Below, one piece after another: positions 53,153 through 64,000 of a stretch of 64,000 bases of DNA. This stretch comes from Labia minor (lineage: Eukaryota; Arthropoda; Insecta; Dermaptera; Spongiphoridae). The translations under genes and the position numbers were made by a program. The stretch is from positions 72,751,719 to 72,815,718 of the forward strand of contig OY720348.1 in the NCBI GenBank assembly GCA_963082975.1, in the 5' to 3' direction. Below the pieces are notes generated by a model. The model saw only the letters and a list, made by a program, of their open reading frames with translations, ran no database searches and was not told where the DNA came from. Numbering within the stretch: position 1 is the stretch's first letter; each line of letters starts with the position of its first letter.

Positions 53153-56100
53153 ATGTCTTTATTATTAAAAACCTCAAAATTTATTAAATATTCTTATTAT
53201 ATCAGAAGATATATTTCAAACATACCAAACAGAACTAATGATATATCACAAACGTTTAAGAAAAATACACCTTCTTTAAGTACTTTTAGGTATAATAAAT
53301 TAATTAAATTTGTTTTATAATTATAAATACATAGATAGATATATATATATATAAATTTATATTTTTTATTTTTACAGTACACATATTTCTGTCAAGTCCA
53401 TCATTTCAGAAGAACCAGCATCGAAATTAGAAAATTTAATTAATAAATTAGATATTTCTGTACAAAGAAATGGCAGAATATCCAAAAAGGAATTTAATGA
53501 ATTACTAAATGAATTTAAAAAATCCAGTAAGTTTTTTTATCAATAAAGATTTTAATAAGAAGTATGGATATTTTGAGTTTATATAAAATAAGAAAGATAA
53601 AATATCTTACAAATAAAACCCAATCTCTAACTGTTAAGGTTAGAAAAAATAAAATAAAAAAAATTATAAAAATCACAATTTATTGTTGTTTTATAATTGA
53701 TAATTGTAATTCACAAATCTTTTTTCGAATATACAAATAAAAAAAGTTCTGCATAAATAAATTAAACAATTTTATATTATATATTTTTATATTATCTTTA
53801 TATATAAAATATATCATTAATAATTTATTTAAAATTTTAGAAGATCTTTCTTATCCCAATTCTTTATTGATGCTAAAATGTTGTGGCGATATCTTTGCTG
53901 AAGGCAATCATAATTATAAATATTCAACTGCCAATAAAATTATGCAAATTTTGGAGGAAAAGGGTATAAAATGGATTTATAATCATTGAATAAATTAAAT
54001 TCTCCTATTTCTGATATATTTACAATTCATATATTTTATAGGGTTTCCTGTCGATATTACACATTATAATGCATTATTAAATGTGTATTTAGAAAATAAT
54101 TATTTATTTTCACCCGATGAATTTTTAACTACTCTTAAAAATAAAAATCTTGAACCTGATGCTTTGACATTTCAACGTTTAATGACTTATTATTGTAATC
54201 AAGGCAATCTTGAAGAGGCCAAAAATATTTTAGAGACAATAAAAAAAAAAAATATTACACTTAATGAAACTATTTTCAATAATCTTATTTTAGGGCATTC
54301 CGTATTAGAGTAAGTTTGTAAATAAATTTTTTTATTTATTTATTTTAATTTTAAAATCCTTGTTGCCATAATTTAATTTTAAATGTTGAATCTTATATAA
54401 ACAATTTTAACATTTTTATTTATTTTTAAATATAAGTATAAATTGTTAAGATTATAACTTATCTTTAAAATTTAAAAAAAATTATTCTTCTGTTTATGGG
54501 CATTTATGTTTCTAAGTCCTTCTAATGTGTTTTTTCCTTAGACAATATGACGAAGCTTATAATCTGCTAGAATTGATGAAATCTCATGGAATAAAACCCT
54601 CTTTAACAACATATATGCAAATTCTTAATGGTTATGCAAGATATGGACAAATTGTTTCAATAATACAGACAATAAAAGATCTTGAAGCAAAAAATTTATT
54701 CTTTGCTGACAAAGATATATTGGAACTTATTGTAACTTTTTGCGAATTTAAACATCCTAATGAAATTGATAATGTAAGTTATAATAACAAAATATGTAAA
54801 TCAAATAAATACTATTATATATTATGTTTATTTTTTAGTTAATTAAATTATTAAAAAAACATATGGGGTATAATCAAGATGCTAAGAATACTATTTTCAA
54901 ATTAATTAATTTAGATTATAATAAAGAAGCATTTAAAATTTTATTAACAATGATCCCAATTGCAAACCCTAATGGAGGATATCTACCTCTAGGAAATTTC
55001 TTTCTTCATCATTTGGCCACAAACAAAAAAGTATCATAATCAAAAATTAATTAATTAATGAAAAATATATTAATATAAACAATTTTAATTTCAGGATTTA
55101 AAATTGATTATTGAATTCTGTTCTATTCTAGAAAAGAATGGTTTAAATTTATATGCGTATGAAGTTGTAGGTGAACAACTTATATCTAATAATTATAAAT
55201 CATCGGAAATAATAGAATTTTATAAATCAATGAACTCTTTAGGGAAACCAATAAAAGCACATTATTTTTGGCCTCTTTTCGTTAAATCTTCATCTTTGAC
55301 TGGTATGTAAATATATTTATATATATTTATTCCTTTAGATTACCGTGAAAGTTTTTATTATTATGAAAAATAACCCAGAAATAATTTTTCATAAAATATA
55401 ATATATATACAAAAATATTTTCTATATTTATCTTTTTGTAAAATTTTAGAAAGTTGTAATATTTTAAAATTAATGAAATCTGAATTCAATATTAAATATC
55501 ATTTAGAATCAATTAAAGACTTTTTGATTCCAAATATAAAACCAGAAGAGCTTTCTAATGTTATACCAGAGTTAGAAAAAATAGGGCATAGAACATCATC
55601 AGGAGCATTCATTATGTTTAATTATTTCATTGAAGAAGGAAATTTCAATGAAGCCATTCAAATAGGTAAGCAATTGTTTATATATTCCTTTTATTTCTTT
55701 AATTCTCTATACACGAAGGGAATACTTAACGGAACTTGACCTATACTTGTCGACCGAAATTTTAGTTTTTAATCTTATGTGCAAAATTTATATATATAAG
55801 AAGAGTAAGATTTGGATTTGAATTTAATGTAATTAAATATATGTAATTTTATTCAAATTTTATTAAATTTAAATAAATCATATATCCATTAGAATTTAAT
55901 AATTAGCCTAATGGATTGAAACAAAAAAATTAATTGAATTTGCTTTTTTTATAATAACAAATAATCGAATTTTAATTAAAAAATAAGATTATAAAGAACC
56001 TTATTTAATTTAATTAACTTTTTAATTTATTATAATTCAATTTAAAATATTTATATTCTATACGTATATTAATTAAATGCTTGACATATATAAAAAATAA

Positions 56101-59100
56101 CTTAATAAAAATAAATAAATTTAATTAATTATTATCAGATATATATATTAAATTGAATATAATAAACTTCTCACACATCAATTTATAGCTATCTCTGTGA
56201 TGTGCTAGTGAACTCAATATAAATCTTAATGATTATTAATTTATTATAATTGTATTTTAGTAAACCGTTACAAAAGTAATTACTATAATCCTATTACTTT
56301 ACATAGTTTGAGCTATATTTTACATAAAAATAAGGACATTCCTGGATTTGTAAATATATTAAAACATATAATTTATAATGATATTGGACAAGATTCTTAT
56401 GAAAATATTGTCACAAATACACTTCTTCATGTTTTTCCAATTTTTGAAATGAAAAATGAATGGGAGCAATATTTCATTGATATATTTAAGGTATATTTAT
56501 TATTTCAATTATATTAATTATTGAGAATAAATACATATTGGAGATCTAAATAATAAACATATAAAACATATATATATATATACAGGAATGTTATAAGAAT
56601 AAAATTTATTTCACTGGAGAAATGATAATTAAAATGCAATTATATTTTGATAATAAAATGACAAAAAATTTATCCGAAGCCTTACAATTATTGACCACAC
56701 ATGATATTATTCCAAAGGTAAGATAAATGATTCATTATATTTTATGGTGAATTTTAATATTTTTATTTTATTTAAGGATAAATCAAAAAAATTTAATATT
56801 ACAAATCAAAATTTCAATGAAGCCAAATCATCAACTATGGTATTTATATTTACATTTTCATATATGTTATATAATTTATATATAAAATATTTTGTGTTAC
56901 TTTTTATTTTAGTATAATAATAATATTAATCAACAAATACATCAATTAATTGATTCAAAGAATAATTGCAATGAAGCAAATTTGTTCTCTAAGGCATTTA
57001 TACAATTTATATTTATATATATATATATATATACTTTCATTAGATTATTTAATTAACTTTTTTTCTGGGGAAATGGGGGGGATATTATAGAACTTGTCTC
57101 CAAAACAAATATCTCCATCTAGTTATGCTTTATTAGTTAATTCAAATGTTAAAAATAAGAATTTAGAAGAAGCATTAAATTGGTTTGAAGCTTTGAATAA
57201 TACATGGCCGGATAAATCTTTGGATAGGAAAAAATTTTTAGATTTAATTGAACTTTTATTAGAAAATAATAAAAAAGATTTAGCTATATCATTAATAAAT
57301 AATACAAATAATATTACAGTAAGTATTAAATTATTAACATTATTTTCTTATTTTTTATTGCAATTTATAACATTTTTTACAATTGATTACTTCATTATTT
57401 TTTATACGAATGAACATTCTGCATACCCATTTTATTATATTTCATATGATTATATACCTATATTTTTATATATTTTAAATTTTTCTGATCTTTGTGAAGT
57501 TGCATCAAAGAGTGGAGCTTGCCATTCTAATATTTACCATAAAACATAACTAATATGATCGAAAAATAATTGATGCTTTTTTATTTCAGAGTACAGATTC
57601 TTCTTTCTTCTTGAATATTACAAATAATAATTCATTTTTAGCAAATCTTCCTAATTATTGTAATATTGAAGAATCTAGAAATATTATTCAAACCTTATTT
57701 AAATCCAATTTTTTCAAACCCAGCCAAATTAAATTTGATACATTTATCCAAACTTATTTAAACAAGTAAATATTTTAATTTATTAATTATTTTATTACAA
57801 AAAAAAATATTTTGAAATAATTATACAAATCTAATATCAATATATACATAAACAGAAATGAGGTAAAGAATGCAATTGATCAATTTACCTGGTGCGCTCT
57901 GAATTATAAAATCACTCCAAATAGAGATGCTCTTTTATGTAAGCTTATTGAAATAACAGACACAAACTCTTTACAAACTGTTGTCAATATATTGACCGAT
58001 ATAAATGGTTATGTTACAAGTGCTTACGATCTCGTTATTAATCTTTTAAGATGTAATCGAATGGGAACTGCTAAAAAACTTTTAGAGGTAAGTTTTTCAA
58101 TCATTAATTTTATGAATAATTGACAGACAAATTATAAAATAATATCATTGAATAAAATGTTTAGTCATTTTCTGTATTATCAACAAATCAGATTGTTTAT
58201 AGAATAAAATATGAGAAATATTATATTAAAAATTCAATTAAAATTTTATACCTTTTAAAATATATAAAGAAAATTAAAGTAATCTTTAAAGTCCTCTTAA
58301 GTTGTAGCAAGCTTACGGGACTTGATAACGACTGCAGAACAAACAGTCGAAACGTTGTACATTTATTTAACTAAATAAATTATACACATAAGTGGTGTTT
58401 TAATACAAATCCCTTTAATAATCATTTCAAATATATCAAAATTATTATCGGAATTATCTGAAATAATAAAAATGAAAGTTTATAAAATTACAATTTTACC
58501 GGTCCTATAGTCTTCAGGGTATTAAAAAAAACAATTTATAGACTGAAAAAAGATGAAATTGATGTGAGGGAATTGGGAGAAGATAGCTATTGGAGGTAGT
58601 TGGATCAGAACATAGACGATTGGGAGAATGTAATTGTTAAATTAAAGAGAAATTAAAAATCTCTGATAATTAATCAAGTTCAAACTAAATACTCAATATT
58701 TATTAAATTAAATTTGTTAAATCTATCAATTTAATTAATGAATTGATCTATTTTTTATATTTTTTTTTTTTATAGGATACTCCAGCATTACGTACAAAAT
58801 TAGATCGATTTGTGAGCACCTGTGTGTTGCTTCGCAGGAAAAAAGATAGAGATACACTTGAAAAACTTGCTGTTGTTACAAAAGATATTAATTTTATCGA
58901 TCCTATGATTATTTATAATGAGTTATTAAAACATTTTTGTAAGTCTTCATCATTCATAAAAATATGTACCTCTTTTTTTAATATATAAACCATGATAATT
59001 TGAATCTAGGTAATGAAAAAGAGACGGAAAATGCTATTAATCTATGGAAAAAGTTAAAAGAAGAAAATATGGATATCAGTTATTCGTTTTTAACAACCTT

Positions 59101-61175
59101 TGGCCAATATTTGATTCAAAATAATATTAACTTACCATTTGAGGTATGAATTTTCATTTTTTTTTATATCAATGAAATGAATTCTTATGTTTATTAATTC
59201 ATTTTTAATTCCAAAGATGCCGATAGACAAAGATGAATTAAATTATATGACTCCTGACAAGAATTCAAAATATAGGAACGCAATTATAAATGAAAATATT
59301 AATGAAGCTTTGAAAGAAAGAAGTTTGTGAGTATAAATACTTTTTTTTATATATTCTCTTATTTGAATTCTAAACAATTATAAAAATATTAATGAGAAGA
59401 GACTATAGATTCGAAAAATCTCATCAATAACATTTATAAGAATTATTTGAACGCCCTTCTAAACTCTAAACCTCTCTGAGGCGCTATTGATTCCGAAATA
59501 AGGTCGCAACAATTATAGTACATTCTCCCAACCGTCTATATTCTTATCCACCTACCTCCATTAGCTATTTTCTTCCAATGCCCTCACATCAACCTTAATA
59601 CGAACCGTTGCAAACTAAATGGTTCATTGTCCATTTTTGAATTATTAGTTTATTATTTATGTAATCCCTACACATATTGCTTAAATTAAAGCAATTTTCC
59701 CTGGGAGGGAGGTACTTTTCATTATATAATTAAACCCTCTTAATAACATTCATCTAAATAAAAACACAATAATTTAACAGAGGATCAGTTTTTTTACTAA
59801 AAATTGCCGATTGAACCTTTTAGTTTGCTATCTTCTCTCAATGCCATATTGTCATATTGTCTGCTCCGCCACCTGTCATTAATCTATTCAGTGATCTTTT
59901 CTCAATTGGTTTCTTAGTAGATACACTCCTTAATAGCCTTTCTGCTCTGATTGTTTCGTCTATCATAACCTCCTTAGTTTATTGGTCTTAGTACGGTTCA
60001 AATAAATTTAAAATATTTCAAGTATAGTTTTAATTTTTTTATATATACTCACTTTGGATCCATATAAATTTCATTTTATTTATTAGTTATTGACTCAATT
60101 GCATTTATTATTATTATAATTATTAATTTCTTTTCAGACTTAAAAATTTATCTTTATTAAATGAAATGTTATTTTTCGATTTATTAATTAAAAATAATGA
60201 ATATAATATTATGAGTGATATTATTCTTGATTATTCTTCATTTTCGTTTCCTTATGATAATATTAAAAAGATATTAGAAAAATTAGTCAATGCAGGATTG
60301 TGGGAAGTATTTAATGTTTGCCATGCCAAAATGAATGAGGTAATATTTAATATATATTCAAATTTGTATGTTTTCTATTATTATTCAAATATATATTTAT
60401 TTCTTTGTTTATTTTATATTTATTTTCAGAAAGTCAAAGGAAAACTTACTTTAGATACTTTATATTTAAAAGCATTGTGTATATCAAATCAAATTGAAAA
60501 TTATTTAAATATTTTAGAAAATCCGTTTGTCACAAATGATTTAAGTTCAAAATCTATTCCAGAAATAACTATACGATTTATAAAGGACAATCCTGAATAT
60601 CTATCAAGATGTAATTTTATAATTTTATTATTTATTTATTAAAAATTATTGAAAAAAATGTTTAATGATTTTCTTTCTTTTAGTAACAAATATTGGTATA
60701 AAACAAGCTAAAGAAAATAATTTTAAATTAATTAATTTAATATGGATCTATCATTTTACTAATCGAAATGATTTAGAGGCATCTAAATTGTGGGCCGATT
60801 ATATATCGAAACTTGAGGTGATTAATTATAATAATATTGTTGTACAAGCAGAAAAAGATCAAGATGTGGGACTTTTATGGAAACTGATAACCCAATTTCA
60901 AACCCTTCCGAATATAAATCCCAAAAGAATCGGATATTTATACTCTTCAATTATAAAAATATTAGGTAAGTAACTATTTAATTATTTTAACTTTAAATTT
61001 TATTATTTATTTATTTGTTTTTTTATTTTCCCTAGCTATAAAAGAAGAAGTGGATGATGCATTGACTATATTAAATAATGCAAAAACTTATCCAGGCATA
61101 GAGTACATTCAAAATTATTCACTTGTTAGATTAAGAAAACTTTTAAAAGAAAAGAATATAGAATATGATTTATGA
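53153..61175 (+). CDS. LRPPRC: LRPPRC, mitochondrial leucine-rich PPR-motif protein, complete
   Basis: Mitochondrial RNA-binding protein that with SLIRP stabilises mitochondrial mRNAs (insect BSF). Exons: 53153-53289, 53378-53526, 53841-53963, 54042-54309, 54542-54773, 54839-55030, 55095-55302, 55450-55665, 56261-56490, 56586-56717, 56777-56839, 56913-56993, 57091-57318, 57590-57765, 57856-58087, 58776-58938, 59010-59143, 59217-59326, 60138-60339, 60430-60610, 60684-60965, 61036-61175. Phases agree throughout: 1292 residues (human 1394). The N-terminus is basic and hydroxylated without acids (MSLLLKTSKFIKYSYYIRRY), a mitochondrial presequence. PPR helices are clear at exons 4-5 (LEPDALTFQRLMTYYCNQGN; GIKPSLTTYMQILNGYARYG) and recur to exon 21. 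Exon 12 ends at an unusual GC donor. The name rests on length, presequence and repeat layout rather than a unique motif; another long animal PPR protein is unlikely. Confidence 0.85.
58305..58425 (+). repeat. Solo arm of the palindromic element (LRPPRC intron 15)
   Basis: Matches the right arm at 35752-35876 in order: 'acttgataacgactgcagaa', 'agtcgaaacgttgtac', then 'ccctttaataatcat', with gaps and substitutions. Only one arm is present, so the copy is a half or has lost its partner. Confidence 0.7.
58535..58640 (+). mobile_element. LINE reverse-transcriptase tail fragment (LRPPRC intron 15)
   Basis: Plus-strand translation gives KKDEIDVRELGEDSYWR, a stop, then LDQNIDDWENVIV, like the closing segment of LINE ORF2 proteins (D+.+LG......A.D...W..VV). 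The same DNA occurs inverted at about 59515-59605 in intron 18. Dead fragment. Confidence 0.5.
59430..60000 (-). mobile_element. LINE tail fragment and flanking repeat (LRPPRC intron 18)
   Basis: About 59515-59605 is the reverse complement of 58540-58630: shared words include 'gatgtgaggg', 'tggaggtag', 'aatatagacg' and 'ttgggagaatgta'. Translation on the minus strand is equally broken. The remaining intron to 60000 is GC-richer than neighbouring introns, suggesting more of the element, but I could not assign it. Confidence 0.5.
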
Positions 61176-62126
61176 AATGAATTTTATACATTATAATAAA
61201 CTAATTATTTTTGATTATGTCATCAGATAAAATATAATTCATATTTTATAAATATTTTACAATAGTAGAAAAAATAATTCTATTTCATCATTAAAAATTT
61301 TTTCTTTTATTTTTTTTTTAATTTATGTTATGATTAAATTTCTATATAAATTATTTTTGTTTTTCTTTATGTCCATGACACACTAAACCCTTTTTAGTTG
61401 CGCACTAATCCAAGTTCTATATAAATTTAAACGAAAAATCACGCTATTTTTCTTATAGTTTTTCAGCATTTGTTTATTTTTTTATGTGACTTTAGGATAT
61501 TCCAGAAACCTATTGTAAGTAAATTCTAAATGTAAGAATTAATAAACTACAATTTTTTCTGGTTAATTATCCATATTATCAAGCAAACATAATTCGTATA
61601 TTTTAGAATGTTTTATTTTCACTGATTGATTTCATTGATAATAAGAACGACACTTGAAATTTAGTAATTTTTTTTTTATTCAGAAAAAAATAATTTTTAA
61701 TTGGTAGGAAGTGGAAAAGGAAAAATTATTAAACTGAAAACAATATTTAAAAACTGTTAGTATATTCGATTCATTCTTTTCAAAATTTTTAAATACATGG
61801 CGTTAGATCTTTCTTCACACATATTATATTTCAAAAAAAAAAATAAAACTATAATAAGTAAATATTGAGATTTTATTTATTATTTTAGGTCCTTGATTTA
61901 CATTGTATTTTAATGTGTATTTGTCTTGTGTTTTTAATATATAATTGAAAGTTTGACTTTCTTTTATCAGGCCCAATTGAATTGTAATTTTATTTATTCA
62001 CTTTTTATAAAATACTTGATTTTTTTATCAGGCTCAATTGAATTGTAATTTTATTTATTCACTTGTATTATATAATATACATAATTTTTTTGATTATTGT
62101 TTTTAATTTTATTTCTTTATAAAATA
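61176..62126. other. Shared 3' flank of LRPPRC (+) and STX5 (-)
   Basis: The genes converge here. AT-rich without open frames; it should hold both polyadenylation regions. A 41-bp direct repeat is listed separately. Confidence 0.5.
61963..62064 (+). repeat. Tandem 41-bp direct repeat with 61-bp period
   Basis: Copies at 61963-62003 and 62024-62064 (tttatcaggcYcaattgaat, running to ttattcactt) differ at one base. It lies in the 3' flank, possibly within the STX5 3' UTR. Confidence 0.8.
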
Positions 62127-64000
62127 TTATGCAAGAAATACCACAAAGAATATGAAAAAAAGAATTAAGACACCGAAAATTTTTATCATTAACCATCGAT
62201 TTGAGGTAATGGATTGGAAATATTTTAAAATTTCTCCATGAGCTGCTTCCACATTCATTTCTGTATCTTGAACGTTAGCATCAATTCGTTCGACCATTTC
62301 TTCTTGTTCTTTCACCATATGAGCCAATTGTTGATAAATTCCTCCTAATTCGACAATAGTGGATTCAATTTTTTGCATTGTTTCTGCCCGACTTTGTAAA
62401 TAATTATCCTGCAATAAAATGAATAAAAGAGAGTGATAAAATTTTACATTATAGGGGAGGGGGAGGTTGGTATAAATTTATTAAAAATTATACCTAGGAT
62501 TATATATTTATTTATTTTTAACCTACATTTATTTAAGTTTATATACGATACGATCGTATTTCATTTATTTAAATATAACTACATCATAGATAATTATATT
62601 AAAATATAAAATTTAGTTTGATTCATAAAAATTATTAATTATATAAATAACCCTATTACTAAAATCGTTTTAGTATATGATTTTTATAATGCAGGCTTAA
62701 ATCTTAAAGATAAATAAGTTAGTTGAATAAAGTTGTTAGAAAAAAAATATTTTTTATAATTGAATATTTTTATTATTAGTTTTCTATTTTAAATAATATT
62801 TATAGAATTATTTTCCAAACTATAATTTATTTTTATTTATATTTATAAACTTTTAATTAAGGTTTTAGTTAAGTTAATTATGTTTATTGTTTGCATTTAT
62901 TTTTATACAATTCTTTTAATAATACTTCAATTTTTTTTCTTTTTAAAATAAATATCTGTTTATTTTCAAAAACAGGATTTTATTATTTTTTTATTAAGGA
63001 ATAATTTATATTATTTATTATAATTACTTACGGTTTCATCATAAATTAAATGCTTTTGTTGTTGCATTAATGGGACCATATCCATGTTGACAGAAACATG
63101 ATTTTCTGCTAAAAGGAGAGAACCTGATGGAGATAAAGCCATTGCAGATGGTGGGAGCGATGACGATATAGATCCTTGTGAAAAATGATCTCGACGATTT
63201 TTTTGTTGTTTTAAATTCTAGAAGGAAATAAATAATTGAAGTATTCTATTATATAATATTTTATAAATCCTAAAATGAATATACCTCTGTTCTAACTTCA
63301 AGAACTTGTTTGAATTCTGTTGACATTGATGCCAGTTTCGATTGTAGAGTTAAAACAACATTCGAAGAATGTGAAATTAAATGTTTTCCATTGGATTGGG
63401 ATTGTCTTTGAGCTCTACTAACTTCTTGTAATCGAGCAATTTGTTGATTTAAACTGTTTAAATCTTCTTTTATAATATATGTTAATTCTTGAATTTCAGA
63501 GGGCCGGTCATTGAACAATCCTTTTCTTTTTGCCACTAAAAATGAATATTAGAATATTAATTATTTGAAAATAATATTAACAGAAAGCCATATCTGTTGT
63601 TGCATTAGATACTAAAAATAAAAAAAAAAATTTTTAATAATATTAAATATTTACAATTTAAAATAATTAAAAATAATCTAATATATATAAATTAATAAAA
63701 AAAAAATAATATATTTTTATTGTGATGTTAATAATTTTATTTTTAAATGCTATTTAATTAAACGTCTATCTGAATGTTTTTTTTTCTCTTACGTAATGTT
63801 AATTTTTCCAATTTTGTATAAGTGCTGCTTATATTTTTCCCAATGGTCCTGTAAAATAAAATGATTATTAAAATGAGCTCACAATCCGATTGATTTAAAA
63901 TAGTTTACCTTGCAATTAGCATAAAATCCCTATGACTTTGAATATCTCTATCCTGTTTAGAGTCTCGTTTAAAACCAATTTTTGACAATTGTCTTCCCTG
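62127..64000 (-). CDS. STX5: Syntaxin-5, C-terminal five exons, 5' end outside the window
   Basis: Golgi t-SNARE (Qa) for ER-to-Golgi and intra-Golgi fusion. Exons in order: 63909-64000 (continues off the edge), 63793-63848, 63285-63535, 63032-63217 and 62127-62408; phases agree to TAA. Text aligns with animal syntaxin-5: SSTYTKLEKLTLLAKRKGLF, SEIQELTYIIKEDLNSLNQQ, LQSKLASMSTEFKQVLEVRT, then the Qa-SNARE motif from YLQSRAETMQKIESTIVELG through GIYQQLAHMVKEQEEMVERI and VEAAHGEILKYFQS, and a C-terminal membrane anchor of about 19 residues ending FVVFLA. The Habc region and start codon are outside. The intron at 62409-63031 is AT-rich with no feature. Confidence 0.95.

Noticed and set aside
57319..57549. 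Extension of LRPPRC exon 13 frame past the donor
   Set aside because: The continuation is hydrophobic low-complexity intron read-through; a GTAAGT donor at 57319 and a phase-matched acceptor at 57590 define the intron.

Overview
The window is strongly AT-rich animal nuclear DNA. It has canonical GT-AG introns, dense microsatellites and many decayed transposons. The family mix suggests an arthropod: a BTB protein of the insect/crustacean lola/bab type, arthropod-style intronic repeats with an AACCGATTTTGATGAAATTT core, hAT elements, Tigger and LINE pieces, and TCAGTC-type initiators. A crustacean such as a copepod would fit, but that is a guess. Most single open frames are only exon fragments, so genes were rebuilt by hand from splice signals, codon phase and protein-family knowledge.

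Layout. 1-190: C-terminal piece of a hAT (ZBED/SCAND3-like) transposase, minus strand, running off the left edge. 190-14740: AT-rich DNA with repeats and several isolated GC-rich islands, one carrying seven CAGGTG-type E-boxes. 14821-18676 (+): a four-exon Krüppel-like factor of the KLF3/8/12 type with a PVDLS CtBP-binding motif. 18677-29100: repeat-rich, with a LINE reverse-transcriptase tail, a degraded hAT element with 13-bp inverted repeats beside a 0.65-kb interspersed repeat, a long-arm foldback element, and a possible initiator plus first exon near 23990. 29115-29720 (+): Myb/SANT-like DNA-binding exon. 32457-32634 (+): BED zinc-finger exon. 34145-37450: foldback elements and a broken integrase-like gene. 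40834-41406 (+): truncated Tigger transposase with intact helix-turn-helix domains. 41771-45207 (+): eight exons of a BTB/POZ protein that has no DNA-binding domain of its own in these exons.

46554-51896 (-): SPTLC1, eight exons, 470 aa, complete. 53153-61175 (+): LRPPRC, a mitochondrial PPR protein, 22 exons, 1292 aa, complete and divergent from SPTLC1. 62127-64000 (-): STX5, last five exons, 5' end off the window.

The main idea worth testing is that the BTB exons (first acceptor needs a phase-1 donor) are joined to alternative upstream first exons. Three upstream same-strand sequences encode different DNA-binding modules (Myb/SANT, BED, CENP-B-type helix-turn-helix), and each offers a phase-1 donor. 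If true, this is one gene with interchangeable N-terminal DNA-binding modules, one derived from a transposase. SPTLC1, LRPPRC and STX5 are ordinary housekeeping genes and show no functional link to the BTB or KLF genes beyond adjacency.
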